Assembly (NCBI GenBank): GCA_902796985.1
Contig: CADBRC010000257.1
Span: 1-8,831 of the forward strand
Direction of reading: 5' to 3'
Origin: an uncultured Spirochaetaceae bacterium
Lineage (GTDB): Bacteria; Spirochaetota; Spirochaetia; Treponematales; Treponemataceae
DNA: 8,831 nt
Positions 1-6,954 of the stretch are shown piece by piece; position 1 is the first letter of the stretch, and every line of letters starts with the position of its first letter. Under the pieces are notes generated by a model. It made no database searches and was not told where the DNA came from. It worked only from the letters and a program-made list of their open reading frames with translations. Made by a program: the position numbers and the translations under genes.

Positions 1-216
1 GCACATGCGGCGGCTTTCCCGCTGCGCCTTGCGGGAAAGGTTGGCAAGCTCCTTGAACAGGTCCCCGATGGAGGCCTCTATGCTCCTGGGGTCGGAGCTT
101 ATGCCGCGGTCTATTGCGCACTCCGCGCACATGTTTATCTTTCTCTTCTGACCGTTGCCGGACATCTGCTCCAAGAATATAACAGCTTCCCTTTCCTTAC
201 AGAAATCGCAAAGCAT
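1..216 (-). CDS. mcsA: McsA-like zinc-finger protein (UvrB/UvrC-motif family), 3' end cut by window edge
   Basis: The first 72 residues are visible before the frame leaves the window at position 1. They begin MLCDFCKEREAVIF and carry two CxxC pairs (C3/C6 and C30/C33), the N-terminal zinc-binding knuckle of McsA-type proteins; C72 probably opens the second zinc site. In Firmicutes McsA activates the protein-arginine kinase McsB and works with ClpC in quality control and stress response; family members usually end in a UvrB/UvrC motif, which would lie outside the window. The ATG at 214-216 is preceded by a strong ribosome-binding site (GAGAGGAG, about 10 nt upstream), which fixes the start. 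It has its own promoter at 249-277, separating it from the Lol operon. An mcsB or clpC gene just beyond position 1 would confirm the name; without it, UvrB/UvrC-motif protein is the safer label. Confidence 0.7.
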   Translation of the reverse strand, partial: MLCDFCKEREAVIFLEQMSGNGQKRKINMCAECAIDRGISSDPRSIEASIGDLFKELANLSRKAQRESRRMC

Positions 217-248
217 ACCAAAAAGTCTCCTCTCAAAGATACATCTAT

Positions 249-277
249 AGTATAGTACAATTTTATACTTTACGCAA
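249..277 (-). promoter_or_regulatory. Sigma-70-type promoter for the McsA-like gene
   Basis: On the minus strand, TTGCGT (272-277) and TATACT (249-254) are separated by exactly 17 bp. The -10 box matches the consensus well; the -35 box matches in its first three bases. Predicted transcription start is near 242, giving a 5' leader of about 25 nt that contains the GAGAGGAG ribosome-binding site. The -35 box and spacer overlap the last codons of the upstream permease gene (stop at 263-265), and no terminator separates them, so read-through from the Lol operon is also possible. No heat-shock operator such as CIRCE is visible in the short leader. Confidence 0.55.
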
Positions 278-1597
278 AGTGTCAATAGGGTTTTCCCGTC
301 CCGCTTTCATGGCCGGAATAATGGACGCAAGAAGGGAGAGGCCAAGGGTCATGAAGCAGACCCCGGCAACCTGGCCACAGCTTATCGTCACGCTGATATC
401 CTGAAGATAATAGGCCGGGTCCAGAAGCCGGATCCCCACGTATGAACTTCCCCCGGAAGTAAGGTGGGAACAGGCATACAGAACGGAGCCGCAGAAATTC
501 GTCATCTTCTCTATCAGGGCCAGAACGGGATTAATGTTGACGGCAGCGAGGATACCGAGCGGAAGGCCGATGGCAAGGCCGCCTGCCGCGCAGATGCCGC
601 CTACGATGAGGAAGGAGAAGCCTATTCCCCGTGAAGAAGCCCCTACACTCTTCAATATGGCAATCTCCTTGAGCCGCTCCATCGTCACCATGACAAGGGC
701 AGAGCTGATGTTGACGCTCGCAACGAGCACAATCAGCACCATTATCAGGAGCAGGAGAATCCTCGTCGATGAGAAATTCTCGAACTGGCTGGCATTCATC
801 TCACTCCATGTCCAGACCGCACTGACAGGGAACATCCGGGCAGCCTCCGCCTTGACCTGCTGGACAGTACTCGTGAAGGTGCCGTCGGTCTTGAGCTTTA
901 TGACATACTGGGCGGCATTCTGGGGCAGGAAGGAGAAGCCCGACTCAAGGGGAATGAAGACCCAGAGGGCATCCAGTTCCTGATAGCCCGAGGAAACTAT
1001 GCCGGAGACCGTGAACACGGCGGTCTTGGGAACAAGCATCCCCGAGTCCGTAAGCCGGGCGCATACCAGGGAAATGCGGTCGCCGACCTGCACCCCCAGG
1101 TCCGATGCAATTTTCTCGCACAGGATGGCAGACTTGCCATCTGAGAAGGCAGCCTCGCCGGATGACAGCGTAAAGAGGGATGCGAACGCCTCGTTGGAAT
1201 CAAAGATGTCGTCCCGGACCGCACGGACGCTCGCACCGCAGCGGCGGTTCCCGCCGGCAGAAAGAGAGGTCGCGAGGGCCGTTCCCTCCAGCTCCGGGTA
1301 TACTCCGGTCACATGGGACAGCCCGGCCGCTTGCCCGGCCGCAGCCTGGAAAGAGTCAAGGGAGTCTGTTTCCTCGCACCCGTAAGGGAAGTAGACGGCA
1401 ACATCCTGCGTGGAAAGGCCTATCATCCGACCGGTGATGCCGTCGATCATGCCGCCGCTTATTCCCATGACGGCAAGCAGGGGAACCAGGCTTATGCCGA
1501 TGCACAGCATGGAGGCGAAAAGGCTCTTGCGTCCGTTCGTCCTGTTCCGTGAGAAGACTATCCTGAACGCATAGAGGAAGCAGGAACGCATCTTCAT
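263..1597 (-). CDS. Lol-type ABC transporter permease (FtsX/LolCE family), second permease of the operon
   Basis: This 444-residue inner-membrane protein has the four-helix MacB/FtsX permease plan: a helix near residues 25-50, a large periplasmic domain (about 51-278), then helices near 279-303, 325-354 and 402-428. The cytoplasmic segment ERLKEIAILKSVGAS (307-321) after the second helix is the coupling region that contacts the ATPase, and the C-terminus ends with the family-typical P-x-D-x-LR pattern. With the LolD ATPase encoded directly upstream it should form half of a heterodimeric permease that releases lipoproteins from the inner membrane to a carrier. Its ATG overlaps the lolD stop by one base (TGATG), so translation is coupled. 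Its N-terminal region is less like classical LolC/E than the other permease here; whether it corresponds to LolC or LolE cannot be decided by eye. An export system for another envelope substrate remains possible. Confidence 0.85.
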   Translation of the reverse strand: MKMRSCFLYAFRIVFSRNRTNGRKSLFASMLCIGISLVPLLAVMGISGGMIDGITGRMIGLSTQDVAVYFPYGCEETDSLDSFQAAAGQAAGLSHVTGVYPELEGTALATSLSAGGNRRCGASVRAVRDDIFDSNEAFASLFTLSSGEAAFSDGKSAILCEKIASDLGVQVGDRISLVCARLTDSGMLVPKTAVFTVSGIVSSGYQELDALWVFIPLESGFSFLPQNAAQYVIKLKTDGTFTSTVQQVKAEAARMFPVSAVWTWSEMNASQFENFSSTRILLLLIMVLIVLVASVNISSALVMVTMERLKEIAILKSVGASSRGIGFSFLIVGGICAAGGLAIGLPLGILAAVNINPVLALIEKMTNFCGSVLYACSHLTSGGSSYVGIRLLDPAYYLQDISVTISCGQVAGVCFMTLGLSLLASIIPAMKAGRENPIDTLRKV

Positions 1598-2286
1598 CAG
1601 GCCATCTCCATTGCCTTTCCGCCCTCTATCACATAACGCCTGTTTCCCTTGGAGGCTATGTTCATGTCATGCGTCACGAGGATGAGGGTCTTGCGGTGCT
1701 GGTCCGCCATGGAAAAAAGCAGGTCTCCTATAAGGGCCGCGTTCTCCGGATCCAGGTTCCCCGTCGGCTCGTCCGCGAGGATAAGTTCCGGCTCATTGAC
1801 AAGGCTCCGGGCAACCGCCACCCGCTGCCGCTCTCCGCCCGACAGCTGCGGGGGATAATGCGAAGCCCTGTCCGAAAGGCCTACGTCGGCAAGCAGGGAT
1901 GTGGCCCTTTCCATTGCCTCCTTTTTGGGAATTCCCGCCATGTACGCAGGAAGGAAGACATTCTCCACTGCGGTGAAATCTTTGAGCAGGTAGTGGAACT
2001 GGAAGACCAGCCCCAGGAATTTCTGCCGGTAGGCGGTGCGCTTTGCTTCGCTCATTGCGGCGACATCGCTGCCGCCGACAACAACAGAGCCCGCCGTGGC
2101 ATCCTGCAGGCCGCCGATGATGTTCAGCAGGGTTGACTTGCCGCATCCGCTCTTGCCGACGATGACACACTTGTCACCCTTGCCAACGGACAAATCGAGA
2201 CCTTTCAATATGGAAAGGCTCGTGTCCCCCGTGACGAAGGTTTTCTCCAACCCCTCTATCCTGACTATGCCCTCACTATCACTCAT
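1597..2286 (-). CDS. lolD: Lipoprotein-releasing ABC transporter ATP-binding protein LolD
   Basis: This 229-residue ABC ATPase has all the catalytic motifs: Walker A GKSGCGKST (44-52), Q-loop Q96, signature LSGGERQR (148-155), Walker B LILADEP (168-174), D-loop LD, and H-loop histidine H206 in VTHD. The length and the signature/Walker B stretch (ADEPTGNLD) are typical of the LolD/MacB/FtsE branch. It powers extraction of lipoproteins from the inner membrane by the two flanking permeases. The gene is locked between them: it overlaps the end of the upstream permease gene by 8 nt (2279-2286) and shares one base with the start of the downstream one. The order permease-ATPase-permease is the same as lolC-lolD-lolE in Proteobacteria. 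Nothing is missing or unusual in the protein. Confidence 0.92.
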   Translation of the reverse strand: MSDSEGIVRIEGLEKTFVTGDTSLSILKGLDLSVGKGDKCVIVGKSGCGKSTLLNIIGGLQDATAGSVVVGGSDVAAMSEAKRTAYRQKFLGLVFQFHYLLKDFTAVENVFLPAYMAGIPKKEAMERATSLLADVGLSDRASHYPPQLSGGERQRVAVARSLVNEPELILADEPTGNLDPENAALIGDLLFSMADQHRKTLILVTHDMNIASKGNRRYVIEGGKAMEMA

Positions 2287-3583
2287 CGCGAAGCAGCTCC
2301 GAAACGTTAAAACTGGTCGTCTTCCGCCCCGCGAGCAGGGAGGAAACGAAGGACGACATCACGCCAAAAAAGAAAATCGCGGTTATCTCGCCTGCCTTCA
2401 TCCGTGCAGGAACAGAGGCGAACACGGTGAACATCATGTTTTCCCTGACATACGCAAGCTCATCCGGCCGGAAAAGGGCGGTAAAGGCATACTGGGCAGC
2501 GAACTGCAGCTTAGCAAGGGCAAGGAACACCTTGTCCATGTTCTTGGAAAGCAAAATGCCCAGAATCAGTCCGGGAACCGCACCCGTAAGTCCGGTGACA
2601 AGCCCCTTCGCAGAAAAGACCGCCTGAACCTGCGACCTCCTGCCGCCCAAAGCTGACAGGACGGCTATATCCTGCCGCCTCTCATATATCATGCGGCACA
2701 TCGAATTGTAGATGTTGACCGCAACGACGATGAAAATCAGAATGACCATCAGCATGAGGACGTTCTTCTCCACACGGAGCGCGCCAAAGAAAGTCCTGTT
2801 GTAGTCCCGCCAGCCCTCCGTCCGGGAGCCGGGGAACTCGGCCTGTATCTGAGCCGTAACCCGCTCGTCCCTGCCACTGTCATGGAGCTTGACCGCACAA
2901 ATCCGGGAAGATGCATCCATTCCCAGAAGCCGCTCCGCAGATTCCAGGCTGATGAAGCAGTAGGCGCTGTTTATGTCAGAGTAGTTCGTCCTGAAAATCC
3001 CGGTCACGATGAACATCCTGTCCTTCGAGAAGAGGGCAGAATCCGAAGAACCTCCCGAGGCCATCACATTGATGACGCTGCCAACCCGCGCCCCCAGGTT
3101 ACGCGCCAGGGAGGATCCGAGCACCATCGTGTTGCCCGACTCAATGTCAAAGCTGCCCGCAATAATCTCCATCTGCTTGCGGAAGCCGCCGTCCCTGTCC
3201 AGAACGTCTTCAGGCAAGGCCCGTATAACCGAAGCAGCCTCGCCTCCCCAGTCGCTTTCCACCAGAAGGCCGTGCGTCTCGGAAAACGGCAGGGCACACT
3301 TGACCAACGGATTATCCCCGCACCACGCAAGAAAGCGGGATTCCTCTTCGCCTTCCAGTCCGCTCACCTGTATATGATAGGAGCTTACCTCAAGGATTGC
3401 GTCAATGTACTCCATCTGGAAACCGTTCATCACGCTGACGACCGCTATCAGGGCCATAACCCCGAATGCTATTCCGAGCGTGGCCAGGCGGGACGTGACC
3501 GCCGTCCTGCCCCGGAAGTCCACCCGGTTGAACCTGCGCGAGACCCAGTAAATCCATCTGAATGCGGGGAACCGGCTACTCAT
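2279..3583 (-). CDS. Lol-type lipoprotein-releasing ABC transporter permease (LolC/LolE family), first permease of the operon
   Basis: The 434-residue product resembles classical LolC/LolE: a short N-terminal cytoplasmic stretch (WIYWVSRRFNR), a first helix near 33-53 that runs into the VMNGF motif, a periplasmic domain of about 220 residues, and helices near 275-295, 325-347 and 399-418. ERRQDIAVLSALGG (301-314) is the coupling segment to the ATPase. The ATG at 3581-3583 was chosen over an in-frame ATG 30 nt upstream because it has an AGAGG ribosome-binding site about 10 nt before it and leaves only an 8-nt overlap with the upstream gene; the earlier ATG has no such site and would add MTASSRGHGP. 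It partners LolD and the second permease. Classical LolE contacts the lipoprotein and LolC the LolA chaperone; I cannot say which role this subunit has. Confidence 0.88.
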   Translation of the reverse strand: MSSRFPAFRWIYWVSRRFNRVDFRGRTAVTSRLATLGIAFGVMALIAVVSVMNGFQMEYIDAILEVSSYHIQVSGLEGEEESRFLAWCGDNPLVKCALPFSETHGLLVESDWGGEAASVIRALPEDVLDRDGGFRKQMEIIAGSFDIESGNTMVLGSSLARNLGARVGSVINVMASGGSSDSALFSKDRMFIVTGIFRTNYSDINSAYCFISLESAERLLGMDASSRICAVKLHDSGRDERVTAQIQAEFPGSRTEGWRDYNRTFFGALRVEKNVLMLMVILIFIVVAVNIYNSMCRMIYERRQDIAVLSALGGRRSQVQAVFSAKGLVTGLTGAVPGLILGILLSKNMDKVFLALAKLQFAAQYAFTALFRPDELAYVRENMMFTVFASVPARMKAGEITAIFFFGVMSSFVSSLLAGRKTTSFNVSELLRDE

Positions 3584-4508
3584 AGGTCCGTGTCCTCTGG
3601 AGCTTGCCGTCATTGTAGACGGACTCGCTCACCTTCACGCCGTTCCTGTACGTAGCGGCTATATTGTAATGGGAGCTGAAGTACGTCGTCTGGACCCAGT
3701 CGTTCTCTGCCGTGTATTCGATTTTGCTTCTGAGCATTCCGTCCTCATAATAAAAGCTGTTGGGCTTGGACGATGCCCCCGTATAGTCGTAGCGTGTCCG
3801 TGTCGCCGGAACGCCGCCCGCCCCTGCAGAAGAGGATTCAGAGGCAAGCCTGCCCTTTGAGTCATAGCTGTAGCTCTTGCTGCCGCCCGGATGCCGCTTG
3901 CCGCCCCATATCACGTAGACCTTCTCGCTAACAACCCTGCCCGAAGCATCATAGCGAAACTGGCTGACGGTCTGGGCCTCCAGGTTTTCGTCCTCCATGA
4001 ACGAAGGGGTCTGCGAGTCGCCCTCATACTGGTACAGCATCTTGCGCAGGAGCCTGATGTTTTTGGATTCCTTGGCATTGAGCCATACGGTCTTCTCCGT
4101 AATGCGGCTCCTGTCGTCGCGGACTGACTGAACGAAGTTCTTGTCGTTCGCGTAGACGCTGGAAACTCCCTCCGTTCCTGCCCCCCAGCTGCTCCGCTCC
4201 ACGCCGGACTCAAGCGAACGCAAACTGCCCCCTGCGGAATAGAAGGGTACGTCCCCGGACGAAAGGCCCAGCCTCTCCATCAGGCGGGGAATGGACGAGG
4301 TATCGATCGTCGCCGCCTCGCCCGCGACCAACGCCGCGTCATGGTGTGCGTCCTCCGGGTGCTCGAGCATGTTTTCTATGCCGGCGACAAGCAGGTCTTT
4401 GTTCCGGGGCGAAAGATTCTTGCCGCAGGAAGCCGCAAGCTGCTCCTGTCCCTCGGACCAGACGGGAAAGAGAAGGTAGAAGGAAAGGACCGCAGCCTCT
4501 ATGGTCAT
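3576..4508 (-). CDS. Secreted or periplasmic YD/RHS-like repeat protein of unknown function
   Basis: I do not recognise this 310-residue protein as a named family. It starts with a hydrophobic stretch (about residues 5-17, AAVLSFYLLFPVW) that could be a signal peptide, although there are no basic residues before it, which is atypical; there is no alternative in-frame start upstream. Residues about 184-309 contain at least four degenerate copies of a tyrosine-rich motif of the YD or MORN-like kind: YDASGRVVSEKVY, YDSKGRLASES, YYEDGMLRSKIEY and YRNGVKVSESVYNDGKLQ. Such repeats form beta-sheet layers in RHS proteins and in bacterial toxin_YD/MORN-variant proteins. The middle (about 100-180) is polar and charged. 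The gene begins 8 nt after the ftsY stop and overlaps the Lol permease start by 8 nt, so it is translated with both. An envelope or lipoprotein-trafficking accessory role is a guess from position only. Confidence 0.75.
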   Translation of the reverse strand: MTIEAAVLSFYLLFPVWSEGQEQLAASCGKNLSPRNKDLLVAGIENMLEHPEDAHHDAALVAGEAATIDTSSIPRLMERLGLSSGDVPFYSAGGSLRSLESGVERSSWGAGTEGVSSVYANDKNFVQSVRDDRSRITEKTVWLNAKESKNIRLLRKMLYQYEGDSQTPSFMEDENLEAQTVSQFRYDASGRVVSEKVYVIWGGKRHPGGSKSYSYDSKGRLASESSSAGAGGVPATRTRYDYTGASSKPNSFYYEDGMLRSKIEYTAENDWVQTTYFSSHYNIAATYRNGVKVSESVYNDGKLQRTRTYE

Positions 4509-4516
4509 CGGAGGTC

Positions 4517-5386
4517 CTATGACTCCAGCATGGCGGAAACGTACTTGTCCGCATTGAACGGCTCTATGTCGGGGTACTTCTCACCGGTACAGAGGTATGC
4601 GACGGGAATTCCAAGTTCCCGGCCTATCGTAACCAGGCAGCCCCCTTTCGCCGTCGAGTCGTACTTGGCAAGGACTATTGCGTCAAGGCCGACCGCCTCG
4701 TTGAAAACCTCAGCCTGCCTGACCGCATTCTGTCCGGTCGTCGCATCTATGACGAGGATTTTCTTGTAACAACCCTCGTCCGCCTTGGCGCGGGCTATCT
4801 TGTCTATTTTCTTAAGCTCGTTGACAAGGTTCTCCTTGTTCTGCAGGCGGCCCGCAGTGTCCGCAAGGACAAGCCCGCCTCCCTGCGCCCGGCATGCGTC
4901 CGCCGCGTCAAAGACGACCGCCCCCGGATCGCTGCCCATCTGGTGCTTCACCACGCGGATACCGAGCCGTTCGCCGTGCATCGATATCTGATCCACGGCA
5001 GCCGCACGGAAGGTATCGGAGGCAGACATGATGACCTTGATGCCTCTGTCCGAATAGAGCTTGGCCAGTTTTGCAGCCGAGGTAGTCTTTCCCACCCCGT
5101 TCACGCCGAGCAGCATGTAGACGTTTACCTTGCCCTCCTCGGGGTCAAGCGGGACAGCCTTCACGCTGGAGAGGAAACTTTCCTTCAGGCGGGAGACAAT
5201 CGCCTCCTCTCCCGAAAGCTTGTCCTCCCGGCTTTTTTTCTGAAGCCAGTCCACGATTTCTACCGCATTCTTTGCGCCGACATCAGCCTCTATCAGGAGG
5301 TCGGTCAAATCATCAAAGAAGTCCTCGTCCTCCTTCCGGCCTCCGAACAGCTTTCTGAGCCGCTCCCCAAACGATATTTTTGCCAT
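4517..5386 (-). CDS. ftsY: Signal recognition particle receptor FtsY
   Basis: This 289-residue SRP GTPase docks the ribosome-nascent-chain-SRP complex to the membrane for insertion through SecYEG. The N-terminal helical domain starts with an amphipathic, basic segment (FGERLRKLFGGRK, 6-18) that can serve as the membrane-targeting sequence; the long acidic A domain of Enterobacteria is absent, as in many bacteria. The GTPase motifs are G1 GVNGVGKTT (94-102), DTFRAAA (124-130) in the insertion box, DTAGR (176-180), and a G4-like AKYDSTAKGG (240-249). The last differs from the usual TKLDGTAKGG, keeping the essential Lys and Asp. The ATG lies 2 nt after the stop of the upstream membrane-protein gene and has AGGGAG about 8 nt before it, inside that gene's last codons. 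Placement in one operon with release factor 2 and Lol export genes groups translation, targeting and envelope export. Confidence 0.95.
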   Translation of the reverse strand: MAKISFGERLRKLFGGRKEDEDFFDDLTDLLIEADVGAKNAVEIVDWLQKKSREDKLSGEEAIVSRLKESFLSSVKAVPLDPEEGKVNVYMLLGVNGVGKTTSAAKLAKLYSDRGIKVIMSASDTFRAAAVDQISMHGERLGIRVVKHQMGSDPGAVVFDAADACRAQGGGLVLADTAGRLQNKENLVNELKKIDKIARAKADEGCYKKILVIDATTGQNAVRQAEVFNEAVGLDAIVLAKYDSTAKGGCLVTIGRELGIPVAYLCTGEKYPDIEPFNADKYVSAMLES

Positions 5387-5388
5387 TT

Positions 5389-6954
5389 CTACTGCTCCCT
5401 CAAATCCTCTAGCTTTATGAGCTCGTCTTGTTTCGGCACGTATGCCTCCTGGGGCAAAAGGCCGGAAACCTTGTGGACGTAGCGGAAGAGCTCAAAAAGA
5501 AAGAAGCCCCCCGCCACTGCGGCCGTTATGGTCGCCGCATTGGAAAAGTCCGCCGCATTATCCAGGTTGCCCCGAAGCTCCCCTCCCCTCCTGTAGCCGT
5601 CCAGAACCTCCGTATAGTTGCCGTAAGCCAGGAATGCCGCAGGCAGGGCAAGCATGAAAGCAGAATACGCCCGGTAGCTCCAGATGCGGCGTTCGTTTAT
5701 CTCCTTTTCGCCCGGCCGCTCCTTGAGCTTGACTGCGAGCGTTCCCCTGTCCTCCTGCAACGCCGGCGCGGCATAATAGTAGTAGTCCGCCCCGTCAGCA
5801 GCAATGAAGCGGCCCAGGACAGGTTTCCCGTTTATCGTGACGGGAAGGTTCCTCCTGCCCGATGGAATGAAGCCCAGCTCACCGGGGAAACTCCCTGCTT
5901 CTTTCGCATTCGCGTATGCCGTGCCGTCCCCGCCCCCAATGAAGGTCAGGTCAAAGGTCCCGTCCAGAACTTTCTCCATCGGAACGACCATCGAATAGTG
6001 CTGTGATTCGGTAAAGGGATAGGAGACCGACTTGGTGAAGTAGCCGTCTGCGCAGATTTCGACCTTATGCTCCCCGTATGAAACCGTCGCCGTGTCTGCC
6101 CCCTCTTTCTGGAGGATTCCGTCTATGAAAATCTGGCAGGAGGCAAGAGCTTCCTCAGGACTGACCGAAAAATGAATCTGCACGGGCATCGTATTGGCAA
6201 TCTTGGGGATGAGGGCGATGAGAAGGTTGTCTGCAAGCTCTGAAAGCTCATTCAGCTCGCCGACCTCCGTCACGCTGCCCGCGCTCCAGCCCCCCGGATA
6301 GCATTGCAGTTCCGCCGTCACCGAGATGAAGCCCCCGAAGGACTCGATGCTGCCGCTTATGAGCCCGCTCAGGCCTCTTGAAACGGCGGCCTGCCCCACA
6401 TCCGCGTCATCGGGAAGCTCCAGCAGGGTGAAGTCCTTCTTGTCCAGCACCGTAACTTCCTCAACGACGGAAGGTCCGTCACCGGCATTGTCATAGCGGG
6501 CTTTGAGGACTTCCGTCTCTGCAAGGTTCTTGCGTATGGACTCCTCAAGCTCTGCTATCTTCTTCTCTGCATCCGAAAGCTGCTTTCTGAGCTTTCTCTG
6601 GCTGCTCTCTTTCAGGACAAGGCCGTCGCGGACCTTGCGCTCACGGGAAAGCTGCAGGCAGAGGGAGAGGCGTTCAGTCTGAAGCTGGAAAATCTGCCTG
6701 TCCAGGCTCTCCGCAAGGGACAGGACATGAGAGGCGTTACCCGCAACTTTCTCAAGAATAAGCGTAGGAATGTCAGTTGCCGCCTTCCGGGCCGCCTGTG
6801 AGCTGGAACCGGAAAGCGTGAACGGAACCGCGCTCAGAAGCCATCCGTCTCCCTCCTTATAGGAAGGACGCTCCTCCTGGCAGAAAGCCGCCCCGCAGAC
6901 GGCGGAGTAAAACAGGAGTAACAGAGCTGACAGCTTCATGCAGCGCATCATCAT
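5389..6954 (-). CDS. Coiled-coil, PEGA-like envelope protein with C-terminal membrane helices, unknown function
   Basis: No precise family is recognised. From the chosen start the product has 521 residues: a signal peptide or anchor (MKLSALLLLFYSAVCGAAFC, about 6-25), a predicted coiled coil rich in Lys, Glu, Arg and Leu (about 80-155), a mixed domain, a PEGA-like beta domain (about 268-325, with CQIFIDGILQKEG and HKVEICADGYFTKSV matching the IDG...G...GY pattern), and two hydrophobic segments near the C-terminus (about 427-445 and 472-492). There is no convincing lipobox although Cys residues flank the cleavage area. The start ATG overlaps the prfB stop (TGATG); further in-frame ATGs follow at once (6951, 6948, 6939), and the one at 6939 gives the cleanest signal peptide. 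A longer reading from 7002 lies inside prfB and is unlikely. PEGA domains are common in surface-layer and envelope proteins; the role here is unknown. Confidence 0.75.
   Translation of the reverse strand: MMMRCMKLSALLLLFYSAVCGAAFCQEERPSYKEGDGWLLSAVPFTLSGSSSQAARKAATDIPTLILEKVAGNASHVLSLAESLDRQIFQLQTERLSLCLQLSRERKVRDGLVLKESSQRKLRKQLSDAEKKIAELEESIRKNLAETEVLKARYDNAGDGPSVVEEVTVLDKKDFTLLELPDDADVGQAAVSRGLSGLISGSIESFGGFISVTAELQCYPGGWSAGSVTEVGELNELSELADNLLIALIPKIANTMPVQIHFSVSPEEALASCQIFIDGILQKEGADTATVSYGEHKVEICADGYFTKSVSYPFTESQHYSMVVPMEKVLDGTFDLTFIGGGDGTAYANAKEAGSFPGELGFIPSGRRNLPVTINGKPVLGRFIAADGADYYYYAAPALQEDRGTLAVKLKERPGEKEINERRIWSYRAYSAFMLALPAAFLAYGNYTEVLDGYRRGGELRGNLDNAADFSNAATITAAVAGGFFLFELFRYVHKVSGLLPQEAYVPKQDELIKLEDLREQ

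Noticed and set aside
534..983. Plus-strand open frames over the second permease, and similar ones over lolD and ftsY
   Set aside because: They are antisense to genes with intact catalytic or membrane motifs and have no start signals or recognisable domains.
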